From Halorubrum sodomense (GTDB lineage: Archaea; Halobacteriota; Halobacteria; Halobacteriales; Haloferacaceae), in the NCBI RefSeq assembly GCF_900111935.1, contig NZ_FOYN01000002.1, forward strand, positions 62,001 through 126,000: a stretch of DNA of 64,000 nucleotides. Reading direction: 5' to 3'. Shown piece by piece: positions 51,408-60,270 of this stretch. A model generated the notes under the pieces. The model saw nothing but the letters and a program-made list of their open reading frames with translations. It had not been told where the DNA came from and searched no databases. Numbering within the stretch: position 1 is the first letter of the stretch; each line of letters starts with the position of its first letter. Position numbers and translations under genes: made by a program.

Positions 51408-53354
51408 TCAGTCGTCGTCGCTCTCGGCTTCCTCGACGATCCGAGCGGTGCGCTCCTGCGCGCGGTCGATGAACTCCTGCGGGAGCTCGTCTATCTCGCC
51501 GGCCTGAACGCCCCAGAGGTGCGCGTACAGCCCGTCGTTCTCGAGCAGCTCGTCGTGCGTACCGCGCTCGGCGATCCTCCCGCCCTCCAACACGAGGATC
51601 GTGTCCGCGTCCTTGATAGTCGAGAGCCGGTGGGCGATCGCGAACGTCGTCCGGTCCGCGGTGAGCCGGTCGAGCGAGCGCTGGATCAGCATCTCCGTCT
51701 CCGTGTCGACGTCGGAGGTCGCCTCGTCGAGGATGAGGATGTCCGGGTCCTTCAGCACGGCCCGCGCGATGGTGACGCGCTGGCGCTGGCCGCCGGAGAG
51801 CTTCACGCCGCGCTCGCCCACCATCGTGTCGTAGCCGTCCGGGAGGTTCTCGATGAAGTCGTGGGCCTCGGCGGCCTCGGCGGCCTCGCGGACCTCCTCG
51901 TCGGTCGCGTCGAAGGTGCCGTACGTGATGTTCTCGCGGACGGTGCCGTAGAACAGGTACGACGACTGCCCGACGTAGCCGATCGACCGGCGGAGCGATC
52001 TGAGCGTCACGTCGCTGACGTTCTGTCCGTCGATCTCGATCGCGCCCTCGTCCACGTCGTACATCCGGAGCAGCAGCTTGAGTACCGTGGACTTCCCGGC
52101 GCCGGTCGGCCCCACGAGGGCGAGCGTCTCTCCGCCCTCGACCGAGAAGTCGACGTTCTCGATGATCGTCTCCTCGTCGTAGCCGAAGGAGACGTCGTCG
52201 TACACCACGTCGCCGTTGCCGACCGTGAGGTCCTCGGCGCCCGGGTCCTCGGCGAGCCGCGAGGGCTCGTCCATCAGTCCGAAGATCCGCGCGGAGGAGG
52301 CGCGGGCGCGCTGGTACATGTTGATGATCTGCCCGAACTGCGCCATCGGCCAGATGAACCGCTGGGTGTAGAGGATGAAGACGACGAACATCCCGACCGA
52401 GAGCTCGCCCGTGAACGGTCCCGGCGGCGTCTCCTGGAACACCCAGAGGCCGCCGACGATGAACGTGAGCACGAAGCCGATGCCGGCGAGCACGCGGAGC
52501 GCCGGGAAGAACTTGATCCGGGTGGTGATCGCGTCCCAGTTGGCGTCGAAGTAGTCCATCGAGACGTCGTCGACGCGGTCGGACTCGTACCGCTCCGTGT
52601 TCGACGACTTGATCACCTGAATGCCGCCGAGGTTGTTCTCCAGCCGGGAGTTCATCTTCCCGACCGACGAGCGCACCTCGGCGTACTTCGGCTGGATGAT
52701 CCTGATGAACAGGAAGGTGAATCCGCCGATGATCGGGACCGGCAGCAGCGCGACTAAGGCGAGCTGCCAGTTGATCCAGAACAGCAGGACGCCGATGCCG
52801 AGCACCATCACCGACAGGCGGAACAGGGAGTTCATCCCGTCGTTCAGGAACCGTTCGAGCCGGTTCACGTCGTTCGAGAGGATGGACATCATCTCCCCGG
52901 TCTGCTTGTCCGAGAAGAACTCCATGTTGAGCCGCTGCATCTTGTCGTAGGTGTCCGTCCGCACGTCGTGCTGGATGTTCTGCGCGAAGGCGTTGAACCC
53001 CCAGTTGCGGATCCAGTGGAACCCCGCCCCGAGACCGAACGCCGTTCCGATGACGGCGATGGTGAACCAGAACTGCGCCGCCTGCTCCGTCGGGAGCCAC
53101 GCGTCCGGCAGCAGTACGAGCGGGATCTGCTCGCTGAACAGGGCGTCCTCGTAGAACACGGCGTCGATGGCGATCCCGAGCATGAGCGGCGGCAGGAGGT
53201 CGAGCAGCCGCGCGAAGATGCTCGCGAACACTCCCACCGTCACCTGCGGGACGTAGTCGCGGCCGTATTCGACGAACAGCCGCTTCATCGGATTCTCGAT
53301 CTTGTCCCGCTGCTCCTCGAACGGATCGTCTTCCTCCCATTCGACGCCACTCAT
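51408..53354 (-). CDS. ABC exporter, fused membrane and ATPase domains
   Basis: 648 residues from the ATG at 53354. Six membrane helices occupy about residues 30-345; the ATPase follows with Walker A GPTGAGKST, signature LSGGQRQR, Walker B ILILDEATSDVD and switch His in IAHRLST. One chain is half an exporter, so it should homodimerise. Related to lipid/multidrug exporters (MsbA/LmrA type). The substrate is unknown. The acidic C-terminal tail ends EEAESDDD. Confidence 0.95.
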   Translation of the reverse strand: MSGVEWEEDDPFEEQRDKIENPMKRLFVEYGRDYVPQVTVGVFASIFARLLDLLPPLMLGIAIDAVFYEDALFSEQIPLVLLPDAWLPTEQAAQFWFTIAVIGTAFGLGAGFHWIRNWGFNAFAQNIQHDVRTDTYDKMQRLNMEFFSDKQTGEMMSILSNDVNRLERFLNDGMNSLFRLSVMVLGIGVLLFWINWQLALVALLPVPIIGGFTFLFIRIIQPKYAEVRSSVGKMNSRLENNLGGIQVIKSSNTERYESDRVDDVSMDYFDANWDAITTRIKFFPALRVLAGIGFVLTFIVGGLWVFQETPPGPFTGELSVGMFVVFILYTQRFIWPMAQFGQIINMYQRARASSARIFGLMDEPSRLAEDPGAEDLTVGNGDVVYDDVSFGYDEETIIENVDFSVEGGETLALVGPTGAGKSTVLKLLLRMYDVDEGAIEIDGQNVSDVTLRSLRRSIGYVGQSSYLFYGTVRENITYGTFDATDEEVREAAEAAEAHDFIENLPDGYDTMVGERGVKLSGGQRQRVTIARAVLKDPDILILDEATSDVDTETEMLIQRSLDRLTADRTTFAIAHRLSTIKDADTILVLEGGRIAERGTHDELLENDGLYAHLWGVQAGEIDELPQEFIDRAQERTARIVEEAESDDD

Positions 53355-53593
53355 CACACGTTCGTATCGGGCAGGGCGGCAAATAGGTTTCCTTCGAACC
53401 GAAATACATCGGCAGAAAACGCCGGTAACGACCCGGCGTTCGGGTGGTTTCGTCCTCGATGCCCCCGACCGACGGCGCGGCCACCCCGGTCCCTCCGGTC
53501 TCCGCCCGGCGCGCGACGCTTTTGGACGCGGTCGGCGGCGGCCTCGAACACGCGACCGCTCGACGGCCTCGAACCCGCGACCGCTCGACGAAC

Positions 53594-53872
53594 TCAGAGT
53601 TCGCGTCGCTCGACCTCGGAGTCGATTCCGGCCTCGTCGAGGTCCTCCCGGATGCGTCGGCGGAGCGGATCCGGCACGTCGTCGCGTGGCACCGGGACCG
53701 CCGTTCCGCCCTCGTCGTCGTCGGTCGGGACGGACCAGTAGAGGACGCGGGGCGTCTCGGCGTAGAACTCCACCGCGAACCGGTCGCGGCCGCCCTCGTA
53801 GTGGACGCGGGCGGCCGCGCCCTCCGCGCGCCACCCCTCCTGTCTGACCAAGGCGGCGATCGGATCTCGCAT
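53594..53872 (-). CDS. Small haloarchaeal hypothetical protein
   Basis: 92 residues from the ATG at 53872. DPIAALVRQEGW then GRDRFAVEFYAETPRVLYWSVPTDDDEG, ending in a helical acidic segment. Divergent from RNase Z, 118 nt apart. The frame is open far upstream through the RNase Z gene, but that is antisense shadow. A conserved small protein by composition; function unknown. Confidence 0.65.
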   Translation of the reverse strand: MRDPIAALVRQEGWRAEGAAARVHYEGGRDRFAVEFYAETPRVLYWSVPTDDDEGGTAVPVPRDDVPDPLRRRIREDLDEAGIDSEVERREL

Positions 53873-53990
53873 GGCCGCGCTCGGGGGCGCGGACACATGT
53901 GGGTGTCGGCCGCGGGCCGGTCCCGGACGGCGTCTTCCGTCCGTCCCTCGCATCGACACCGGTTTACAACCGCCGCCCCGACGACTCGCC

Positions 53991-54920
53991 ATGTCTCTTC
54001 GCGTCACGTTCCTCGGGACGGGCGGCGCCGTCCCGACCGTCGAGCGCGCGGCGAGCGCCGTCTTCGTCAACCGCGAGGGCGACCGCTTCCTCTTCGACTG
54101 CGGCGAGGGCACCCAGCGCGAGATGATGCGCAGCGGCACGGGGTTCGCCGTCGACCGCGTGTTCGTCTCGCACCTCCACGGCGACCACGTCCTCGGGATC
54201 CCCGGCCTCGTCCAGACGCTCGGATTCAACGACCGTACCGACCCGCTGACGGTCCACTGCCCGCCGGGAACCGGCGACCACCTCCGCGACCTGGTCCACG
54301 CGGCCGGGCACGACCCGGCGTTCCCGGTCCGGATCGAACCGGTCTCCCCCGGCGAGGTCGCGTACGACGCCGACGAGTACGCGGTGCGCGCCTTCGAGAC
54401 CGAACACCGAACGGTATCGCAGGGGTACGTCCTGGAGGAGGACGACCGACCCGGACGGTTCGACCGCCCGAAGGCGGAGGAGCTCGGCGTCCCCGTCGGT
54501 CCGAAGTTCGGCCGGCTCCACGAGGGCGAGCCGGTCGAGGCCGAGGACGGGACGATCGTCGAGCCGGAGCAGGTCGTCGGCCCGCCGCGTCCGGGCCGCA
54601 AGCTGGTGTATACCGCGGACACGCGGCCGCGAGAGACCACTGTCGAGGCCGCGGAGGACGCCGACCTGCTCATCCACGACGCCACCTTCGCCGACGACAT
54701 GGCCGACCGCGCCCGCGACACGGCCCACTCGACCGGCCGCGAGGCGGGGTCGATAGCGGCCCGTGCGAACGCGAAGCGGCTCGCCTTGGTCCACATCTCC
54801 TCGCGCTACGCGGCCGACGCGCGGCCGATCCGCCGCGACGCCCGCGAGGCGTTCGACGGCGAGTGTCTCCTGCCCGACGACGGCGACCTGATCGAGGTGC
54901 CGTTCCCCGACGCGGACTGA
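53991..54920 (+). CDS. rnz: Ribonuclease Z (tRNA 3' processing)
   Basis: 309 residues from the ATG at 53991. Metallo-beta-lactamase fold: FLGTGGAVPT, the zinc motif SHLHGDHVLGIPG, then EHRTVSQGYVLEE, YTADTRP and IHDATF with later zinc ligands, and the closing HISSRY. Cuts the 3' trailer from pre-tRNA, needed because the tRNA genes here do not encode CCA. Usual length for archaeal RNase Z. Confidence 0.96.
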   Translation: MSLRVTFLGTGGAVPTVERAASAVFVNREGDRFLFDCGEGTQREMMRSGTGFAVDRVFVSHLHGDHVLGIPGLVQTLGFNDRTDPLTVHCPPGTGDHLRDLVHAAGHDPAFPVRIEPVSPGEVAYDADEYAVRAFETEHRTVSQGYVLEEDDRPGRFDRPKAEELGVPVGPKFGRLHEGEPVEAEDGTIVEPEQVVGPPRPGRKLVYTADTRPRETTVEAAEDADLLIHDATFADDMADRARDTAHSTGREAGSIAARANAKRLALVHISSRYAADARPIRRDAREAFDGECLLPDDGDLIEVPFPDAD

Positions 54921-55650
54921 GACGGTCGCGGCTCGGGCATCGATTCCACAGTTGCGTCCGCCGAAGCCCCAGTCGCTCGGCTGTACGATACCGTTTCTGC
55001 TTATAAACACCCACTCGACACGAACACTGCCGAAGCCCCAGTCGCGACGGCTCGCGCGGCTCGCTTCAGTCCTCGTCGCTCGCTTCGCTCGCTCCTGCGG
55101 TCCTTGCTTCGCCGTGCTTCGCCCTCGCGACTGCCCCTTCGAGTCCCGCCCGACGGCGACCGCACCACCGGAAGACGGTCCTGCTCGCTCACTGCGTTCG
55201 CTGCGCGGGCTGCGACTTCCGTACTCCCGCTCGCTCCCTCCGGTCGCTCGCGGGACCGCACCTCACGCCTCCCCAGCCTCGTCGCTCGCTCGGGCTCCCT
55301 TCGGTCGCCGTTCGCTCGCGACTCCCTCGCACGCGCTCCTCGCGCCTTTAAAAAGCGCTCGTCGGCACGCGCCACCGCCCCGTCTCGTCCCCTCGTCGGC
55401 TCCTCGTTTCATGCGGCTACGATCCATGTGATCGTTCCACTCGAAACGAAGCCCGCGTGTGGCTGACGAGCGTCTGACGCGAGCGAAGTCGTTTCGTCGA
55501 CCGATCTCCGCGAATCGAAAGAACACCACGTAGAGCTCCTCGAGCGGGCGTTTCGTTCCACTTTCACCGCGGTCACGAGCGTTTTAATACGGTGAGGAAC
55601 CAACCGTCGTACGCCTCCCACCGAAACAAGACCGGAGGCGGAGACACCCC
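54921..55650. repeat. 730-bp gene-free, low-complexity repeat-like region
   Basis: Two identical 16-mers CCGAAGCCCCAGTCGC (54961-54976 and 55030-55045) flank a TATA-like GCTTATAAAC (54999-55008). From 55045 to 55340 one strand is rich in CGCTCGCTTCGCTC-type words, including the 17-mer that also occurs at 24164-24180, giving an extreme purine/pyrimidine strand bias. Frames are open only as Arg/Ser/Glu-rich shadows. Near 55585 the word GCGTTTTAATACGG is the probable TATA box of rpa3. It looks like degenerate repeat DNA; a structured RNA is not excluded. Confidence 0.5.
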
Positions 55651-56577
55651 ATGAGCGAACTGCGACAGGAAGCGGAAGCGATAGCGGAACAGTTCTCGGA
55701 CCACACCGACGTCGACCCCGACGACGTCGAGGAGCGGCTTGCGACGCTCGTCGACGAGTACCGCGTGCCGCTCGACGAGGCGAGCCGGAGCGTCACCAAC
55801 AGCTACCTCGAAGACGCCGGCATGGAGCGCGACGAGCTCGGCCGCGGCGGCAGCGAGGAGGTCCTCGTCAACGACATCGACGAGGACGAACAGTGGGTCG
55901 ACCTGCGAGTGAAGCTGGTCGACCTCTGGGAGCCGCGCAGCGACTCCATCTCCCAGGTCGGCCTGCTCGGGGACGAGTCGGGCACGATCAAGTTTGTCGC
56001 CTTCGAGACCTCAGACCTCCCCGAGCTGACGGAGGGGCAGGCGTACGAGCTCTCGAACGTCGTCACCGACGAGTACGAGGGGAGCTACTCGGTGAAGCTC
56101 AACCGGACGACCGGTATCACCGAGATCGACGAGGCGATCGAGGTCGGCGACGACGCCGACACCGTGGAGGGCGCCCTCGTGGACATCCAGTCCGGGTCCG
56201 GGCTGATCAAGCGCTGCCCCGAGGACGACTGTACGCGCGTCCTCCAGAACGGGCGCTGCTCGGAACACGGCCAGGTCGAGGGCGAGTTCGACCTCCGGAT
56301 CAAGGGCGTCCTCGACGACGGCGAGACCGTTACCGAGGTCATCTTCGACCGCGAGGCCACCGAGGACCTCACCGGGATGACCCTCGAGGAGGCCAAGGAC
56401 ATGGCGATGGACGCGCTCGACACCACCGTCGTCGCCGAGGAGATGGGCGAGGACGTGCTCGGGCGCTACTACCGCGTCACCGGCCCCACCTTCGGCCGGT
56501 ACGTCCTGGTCGACGAGATGGAGGACCCCGGGACGGTCGACGTTGAAAGCGCGCTGATCGAAGCGAGGTCGATCTGA
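55651..56577 (+). CDS. rpa3: Replication protein A-like ssDNA-binding protein with zinc finger
   Basis: 308 residues. An acidic helical N-terminal domain, an OB fold (about 75-165; DLRVKLVDLWEPRSDSISQVGLLGDES...IKFVAFE) and a second OB-like domain containing a zinc finger with Cys189, Cys194, Cys203 and His206. Length, single zinc site and the following COG3390 gene match haloarchaeal Rpa3 and its partner as I remember them. Binds single-stranded DNA in repair and replication. Stop and next start are one base apart. Confidence 0.88.
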   Translation: MSELRQEAEAIAEQFSDHTDVDPDDVEERLATLVDEYRVPLDEASRSVTNSYLEDAGMERDELGRGGSEEVLVNDIDEDEQWVDLRVKLVDLWEPRSDSISQVGLLGDESGTIKFVAFETSDLPELTEGQAYELSNVVTDEYEGSYSVKLNRTTGITEIDEAIEVGDDADTVEGALVDIQSGSGLIKRCPEDDCTRVLQNGRCSEHGQVEGEFDLRIKGVLDDGETVTEVIFDREATEDLTGMTLEEAKDMAMDALDTTVVAEEMGEDVLGRYYRVTGPTFGRYVLVDEMEDPGTVDVESALIEARSI

Positions 56578-56578
56578 T

Positions 56579-57247
56579 ATGAGCGGGTCAGCCCCCACCC
56601 GAGAGGTCGCCCGGCGCGTGTTCGCCACCGAGTTCAACGACGCCGGCTACACGTTCACCGAGTCCGACGACGAGCGCGCTCCCGTCTACGCGCTGCTGCC
56701 GACGGGCGAGTCCTCGAACCGCGTGTTCTTCGTGGGCACGCTCACGGAGAAGGAGGACGTCGGCGACGACAGCGAGTACTGGCGCGGCCGCATCGTCGAC
56801 CCGACGGGCACGTTCTTCGTGTACGCCGGCCAGTACCAGCCGGAAGCCGCTTCCAAGCTCCGGGACCTGGAGCCCCCGGCGTACGTCGCAGTCGTGGGGA
56901 AACCCCGGACCTACGAGACCGACGACGGCACGGTCCGGGTCTCCGTCCGCCCCGAGTCGATCACCGAGGTCGACGCCGCCACCCGCGACCGCTGGGTCGC
57001 GGAGACCGCCCGCCGCACCGTCGAGCGCGTCGCCGCGTTCGACGACGAGGGCAACGAGTACGCGCGCATGGCCCGCGAGGAGTACGACCTGGACCCCCAG
57101 ACGTACAAGGCCGCCGCGCTGTCGGCGTTGGAGGACCTCGACGAGAGCGACGACGAGCTCGCGGGCGACGGGTCGGCGGACGGCGACCCCCCGTCCGACG
57201 ACGCCACCTCCGACGAGACGGATCCGGCGGGAGCGCCGGAGCCCTGA
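56579..57247 (+). CDS. rpap3: RPA-associated protein (COG3390)
   Basis: 222 residues. An OB-fold-like core (APVYALLPTGESSNRVFFVGTLTEKEDVGDDSEYWRGRIVDPTGTFFVYAGQY), then VSVRPESITEVD and a helical C-terminal region, ending in an acidic low-complexity tail. The family forms operons and complexes with RPA subunits. One base after rpa3, so translationally coupled. The last residues (GAPEP) fall in a 26-bp tandem duplication. Confidence 0.88.
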   Translation: MSGSAPTREVARRVFATEFNDAGYTFTESDDERAPVYALLPTGESSNRVFFVGTLTEKEDVGDDSEYWRGRIVDPTGTFFVYAGQYQPEAASKLRDLEPPAYVAVVGKPRTYETDDGTVRVSVRPESITEVDAATRDRWVAETARRTVERVAAFDDEGNEYARMAREEYDLDPQTYKAAALSALEDLDESDDELAGDGSADGDPPSDDATSDETDPAGAPEP

Positions 57248-57280
57248 CGCGGTCGGGAGCGCCGGAGCCCTGACGCGGTC
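57229..57280. repeat. Perfect 26-bp tandem duplication across the rpap3 stop
   Basis: The unit beginning GGGAGCGCCGGAGCCCTGACG occurs at 57229-57254 and 57255-57280 with no mismatch; the stop TGA (57245-57247) lies in the first copy and is repeated in the second. Same unit length as the duplication at 19853-19904 but unrelated sequence. Confidence 0.85.
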
Positions 57281-57333
57281 GGGACGCTCCGACCCGTCGA
57301 ACGGGGCGTTCGGCCTTGCGACCGTCTGACAAA

Positions 57334-57345
57334 CACTTAAGTAAT
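57334..57345 (+). promoter_or_regulatory. TATA box for the RHH gene
   Basis: CACTTAAGTAAT lies about 23-34 nt before the ATG at 57368, giving a leaderless transcript. Almost the same as the rps12 promoter word. Confidence 0.6.
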
Positions 57346-57367
57346 CCGCGGAACGAACGGTCCGGTG

Positions 57368-57766
57368 ATGGGCAATAAGAACAAGACGATCTCGTTCCGC
57401 GTCAACGAGGACGCGTTCGAGACGCTCCGCGACATCGCCGAGGAGCGGGACATCTCGCTGTCGGCGGTGTTCCGCGACTACGTGGATATGCTCGTTGCCC
57501 ACGACGGTCAGGTCCGAGTCGTTCCGGAGAGCGGACCGGGCGGCGCCGGCGACGAGTCGTTCCCCCCGAAGATCGAGGTCCCGAAGAGCTTCGTCCGCGA
57601 GCACGAGCGGCTGGAACTCGAGGCCGAACACCTCCGCGAGCAGCTCGAAGAGCACAAGCGGTACGTCAACTACCTCCGCGAACAGCTGGAGGACGGCGAC
57701 GACGAGGTGATCCAGCTCGAGGACCTCGACGGCGAGCCGGACAAGCCCTCCTTCCGACTCGGATAG
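57368..57766 (+). CDS. Ribbon-helix-helix DNA-binding protein with coiled coil
   Basis: 132 residues from the ATG at 57368 (a GTG one codon upstream is less likely). KTISFRVNEDAFETLRDIAEERDISLSAVFRDYVD is a complete MetJ/Arc-type RHH; residues ~83-115 (LELEAEHLREQLEEHKRYVNYLREQLE) form a coiled coil that may dimerise or bind a partner. It is longer than stand-alone RHH regulators such as CdrS and could resemble the 'long' partner type. Target genes unknown; possibly the next operon. Confidence 0.85.
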   Translation: MGNKNKTISFRVNEDAFETLRDIAEERDISLSAVFRDYVDMLVAHDGQVRVVPESGPGGAGDESFPPKIEVPKSFVREHERLELEAEHLREQLEEHKRYVNYLREQLEDGDDEVIQLEDLDGEPDKPSFRLG

Positions 57767-58088
57767 CGCCTCGAACGCCCCGATTTCGTCGTTCTACGCC
57801 CGCCCGCCGAGCCGCGGTGCCGCGGATCGCGGTTCATGCTCCCCGCTTCCCGGAGACGAACCGTCGCGCGAAAACCTTCCTGTTCGTTCGTTACTGACCC
57901 TCGAAACGCCCATCCTGACGAAAATATTGCCGAACTGCTCGGAGATTGTTCAGAAACGTTCGATTCTCTCCCCGTCTGATGGACGGTTTCTCAGCGCGGA
58001 GCCGCTATTTCTGCGCATACTAAATTATTTACGAAAACGATATTACCCGGGCGGTGGACGGATCGCACATGCGAAGGTGGGTCCGACC
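57767..58088 (+). promoter_or_regulatory. Upstream region of the 2-oxoacid dehydrogenase operon
   Basis: 322 bp without a gene. The AT-rich TAAATTATTTA at 58021-58031 is the promoter; the island from 57925 to 58050 is AT-rich overall. A short inverted pair CCGTC/GACGG occurs near 57973-57987. No other element recognised. Confidence 0.5.
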
Positions 58089-59192
58089 GTGAGCGTATTC
58101 GACAGGGCGTACGACGATACGGTTCGCGTCCTCGACGAGGACGGGGACGTCGTCGGCGACGTTCCCGACCTCGACGACGAGTCGCTCGTCGAGATGTACA
58201 GGCACATGCGGCTGGCGCGTCACTTCGACGGCCGCGCGGTGAGCCTCCAACGGCAGGGACGGATGGGGACGTACCCCCCGCTCTCCGGGCAGGAGGGCGC
58301 CCAGATCGGGTCGGCGTACGCGCTCGACGCGGACGATTGGATGGTTCCGTCGTACCGCGAGCACGGCGCCGCCTTAGTACACGGGCTCCCGCTGAAACAG
58401 ACGCTGCTCTACTGGATGGGCCACGAGGACGGCAACAACGCGCCGCCCGACGTCAACGTGTTCCCCGTCGCCGTCCCCATCGCGTCGCAGGTGCCCCACG
58501 CGACGGGCGCCGCGTGGGCCTCGAAGCTCCGCGGCGAGGACGACGCGTTCATCTGTTACTTCGGGGACGGCGCGACGAGCGAGGGGGACTTCCACGAGGG
58601 AGTCAACTTCGCCGGCGTGTTCGACACGCCGACCGTCTTCTTCTGTAACAACAACCAGTGGGCCATCTCCGTCCCCCGCGAGCGGCAGACGCGGAGCGCG
58701 ACGCTGGCGCAGAAGGCGGAGGCGTACGGTATCGACGGCGTTCAGGTCGACGGGATGGACCCGCTGGCGGTGTACAGCGTCACGACGGCCGCGGTAGAGA
58801 AGGCGCGCGACCCCGACGCCGACCGGCCGCGGCCGACGCTCATCGAGGCGGTCCAGTACCGGTTCGGCGCGCACACGACCGCCGACGACCCGACCGTCTA
58901 CCGCGACGACGAGGAGGTCGAGCGCTGGAAGCGGAAGGACCCGATCGACCGGCTGGAGTCGTACCTCCGCGACGAGGGGGTCCTCGACGAGGAGCGCGTC
59001 GCCGAGATCGAGTCGTCGGTCGAGGCGCAGGTCGCGGACGCGATAGACGCCGCGGAGTCGATGGCGCGTCCCGACCCGCGGGAGCTGTTCGAACACGTCT
59101 ACGCGGAGCTTCCGCCCGAACTGGAACGACAGTACGAGGAGTTCGCCGCGCTGCGAGACGAACGCGGCGACGCCGCGTTTCTGGAGGACTGA
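58089..59192 (+). CDS. pdhA: 2-oxoacid dehydrogenase E1 component, alpha subunit
   Basis: 367 residues from the GTG at 58089; the frame is open to 57927 but the homology starts at SVFDRAYDDTVRVLDEDG. Thiamine diphosphate motif GDGATSEGDFHEG...NNNQWAIS and the phosphorylation-loop-like HTTADDPTVYRDDEEVERW are present. It decarboxylates a 2-oxo acid and acylates the E2 lipoyl arm. The real substrate is not fixed by sequence: haloarchaeal complexes of this type may act on pyruvate or branched-chain acids, and pyruvate itself is mostly oxidised by the ferredoxin enzyme in these organisms. Confidence 0.92.
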   Translation: MSVFDRAYDDTVRVLDEDGDVVGDVPDLDDESLVEMYRHMRLARHFDGRAVSLQRQGRMGTYPPLSGQEGAQIGSAYALDADDWMVPSYREHGAALVHGLPLKQTLLYWMGHEDGNNAPPDVNVFPVAVPIASQVPHATGAAWASKLRGEDDAFICYFGDGATSEGDFHEGVNFAGVFDTPTVFFCNNNQWAISVPRERQTRSATLAQKAEAYGIDGVQVDGMDPLAVYSVTTAAVEKARDPDADRPRPTLIEAVQYRFGAHTTADDPTVYRDDEEVERWKRKDPIDRLESYLRDEGVLDEERVAEIESSVEAQVADAIDAAESMARPDPRELFEHVYAELPPELERQYEEFAALRDERGDAAFLED

Positions 59193-60179
59193 ATGACCGA
59201 CACACAGAACCTCACGCTGGTACAGGCCGTCCGAGACGGATTGCACGCCGAACTGCGCGAGGACGACGACGTGGTCGTGATGGGCCAAGACGTCGGCAAG
59301 AACGGCGGCGTCTTCCGCGCGACCGAGGGGCTGTTCGACGAGTTCGGCGGCGACCGAGTGATCGACACGCCGCTCGCCGAGTCCGGGATCGTCGGCACCG
59401 CGGTCGGGATGGCCGCGATGGGGATGCGACCGGTCCCGGAGATCCAGTTCTCCGGGTTCATGTACCCCGGCTTCGACCAGATCGTCTCGCACATGGCGCG
59501 GTTCCGAACCCGCAGCCGCGGGCGGTTCACGCTCCCGATGACGCTGCGGGCCCCCTACGGCGGCGGCATCCGCGCGCCGGAGCACCACTCCGAGTCGAAG
59601 GAGGCGTTCTACGCCCACGAGGCGGGGCTGAAGGTGGTGATCCCCTCGACGCCGTACGAGGCGAAAGGATTACTCGCGGCGTCGATCCGCGACCCCGACC
59701 CGGTGATCTTCCTCGAGCCGAAGCTGATCTACCGGGCGTTCCGCGAGGAGGTCCCCGAGGAGCCGTACACGGTTCCCATCGGGGAGGCGGCCACGCGCCG
59801 CGAGGGGGACGACGTCGCCGTGTTCACCTACGGTGCGATGACCCGCCCCACGCTGGAGGCCGCCGAGACGCTCGGCGAGGAGGGGATCGAGTGCGAGGTC
59901 GTCGACCTCCGGACGATATCGCCGCTCGACCGCGAGGCGATAGTCGAGGCGTTCGAGAAGACGGGCCGCGGGGTCGTCGTCCACGAGGCGCCGAAGACCG
60001 GTGGGCTCGCGGGCGAGATCACGGCGATCCTCCAGGAGGAGGCGCTGCTGTACCAGGAGGCGCCGATCGGCCGCGTCACCGGGTTCGACGTGCCGTACCC
60101 GCTGTACGCGCTGGAGGACTACTACCTCCCGTCGGCGGCGCGCATCGAGGACGGAATCCTGGAGGCGGTCGAGTTTTAA
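59193..60179 (+). CDS. pdhB: 2-oxoacid dehydrogenase E1 component, beta subunit
   Basis: 328 residues, ATG directly after the E1alpha stop. NLTLVQAVRDGLHAELREDDDVVVMGQDVGKNGGVFRATEGL, TPLAESGIVGTAVGMAAMGMRPV and the C-terminal transketolase-like region EVVDLRTISPLD are standard. Forms the alpha2beta2 E1 with the previous product. Confidence 0.95.
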   Translation: MTDTQNLTLVQAVRDGLHAELREDDDVVVMGQDVGKNGGVFRATEGLFDEFGGDRVIDTPLAESGIVGTAVGMAAMGMRPVPEIQFSGFMYPGFDQIVSHMARFRTRSRGRFTLPMTLRAPYGGGIRAPEHHSESKEAFYAHEAGLKVVIPSTPYEAKGLLAASIRDPDPVIFLEPKLIYRAFREEVPEEPYTVPIGEAATRREGDDVAVFTYGAMTRPTLEAAETLGEEGIECEVVDLRTISPLDREAIVEAFEKTGRGVVVHEAPKTGGLAGEITAILQEEALLYQEAPIGRVTGFDVPYPLYALEDYYLPSAARIEDGILEAVEF

Positions 60180-60180
60180 G

Positions 60181-60270
60181 ATGACCGCCGGAGATACACC
60201 TATGACCGATGCGAGCCGAAACGTGACCGCCGAGCGTCGACGCGCGACCGTCGAGGAGGGCGATCGATGA
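60181..60270 (+). CDS. Possible 29-residue leader or linker ORF between E1beta and E2
   Basis: An ATG one base after the pdhB stop opens 29 codons rich in Asp/Glu/Arg (MTAGDTPMTDASRN...VEEGDR) that end in a TGA overlapping the pdhC start (ATGA). It may only be a translational bridge between the two genes. No homology recognised; low confidence as a protein. Confidence 0.3.
   Translation: MTAGDTPMTDASRNVTAERRRATVEEGDR

Noticed and set aside
55001-55375. 124-codon minus-strand frame in the repeat-like region
   Set aside because: Composed of Arg/Ser/Glu words from the low-complexity strand bias; no domain, no promoter, no ribosome-binding site I trust.
57927-58088. 54-codon N-terminal extension of E1alpha
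   Set aside because: Lies across the TATA box and has no similarity to E1alpha; the GTG at 58089 fits family length.
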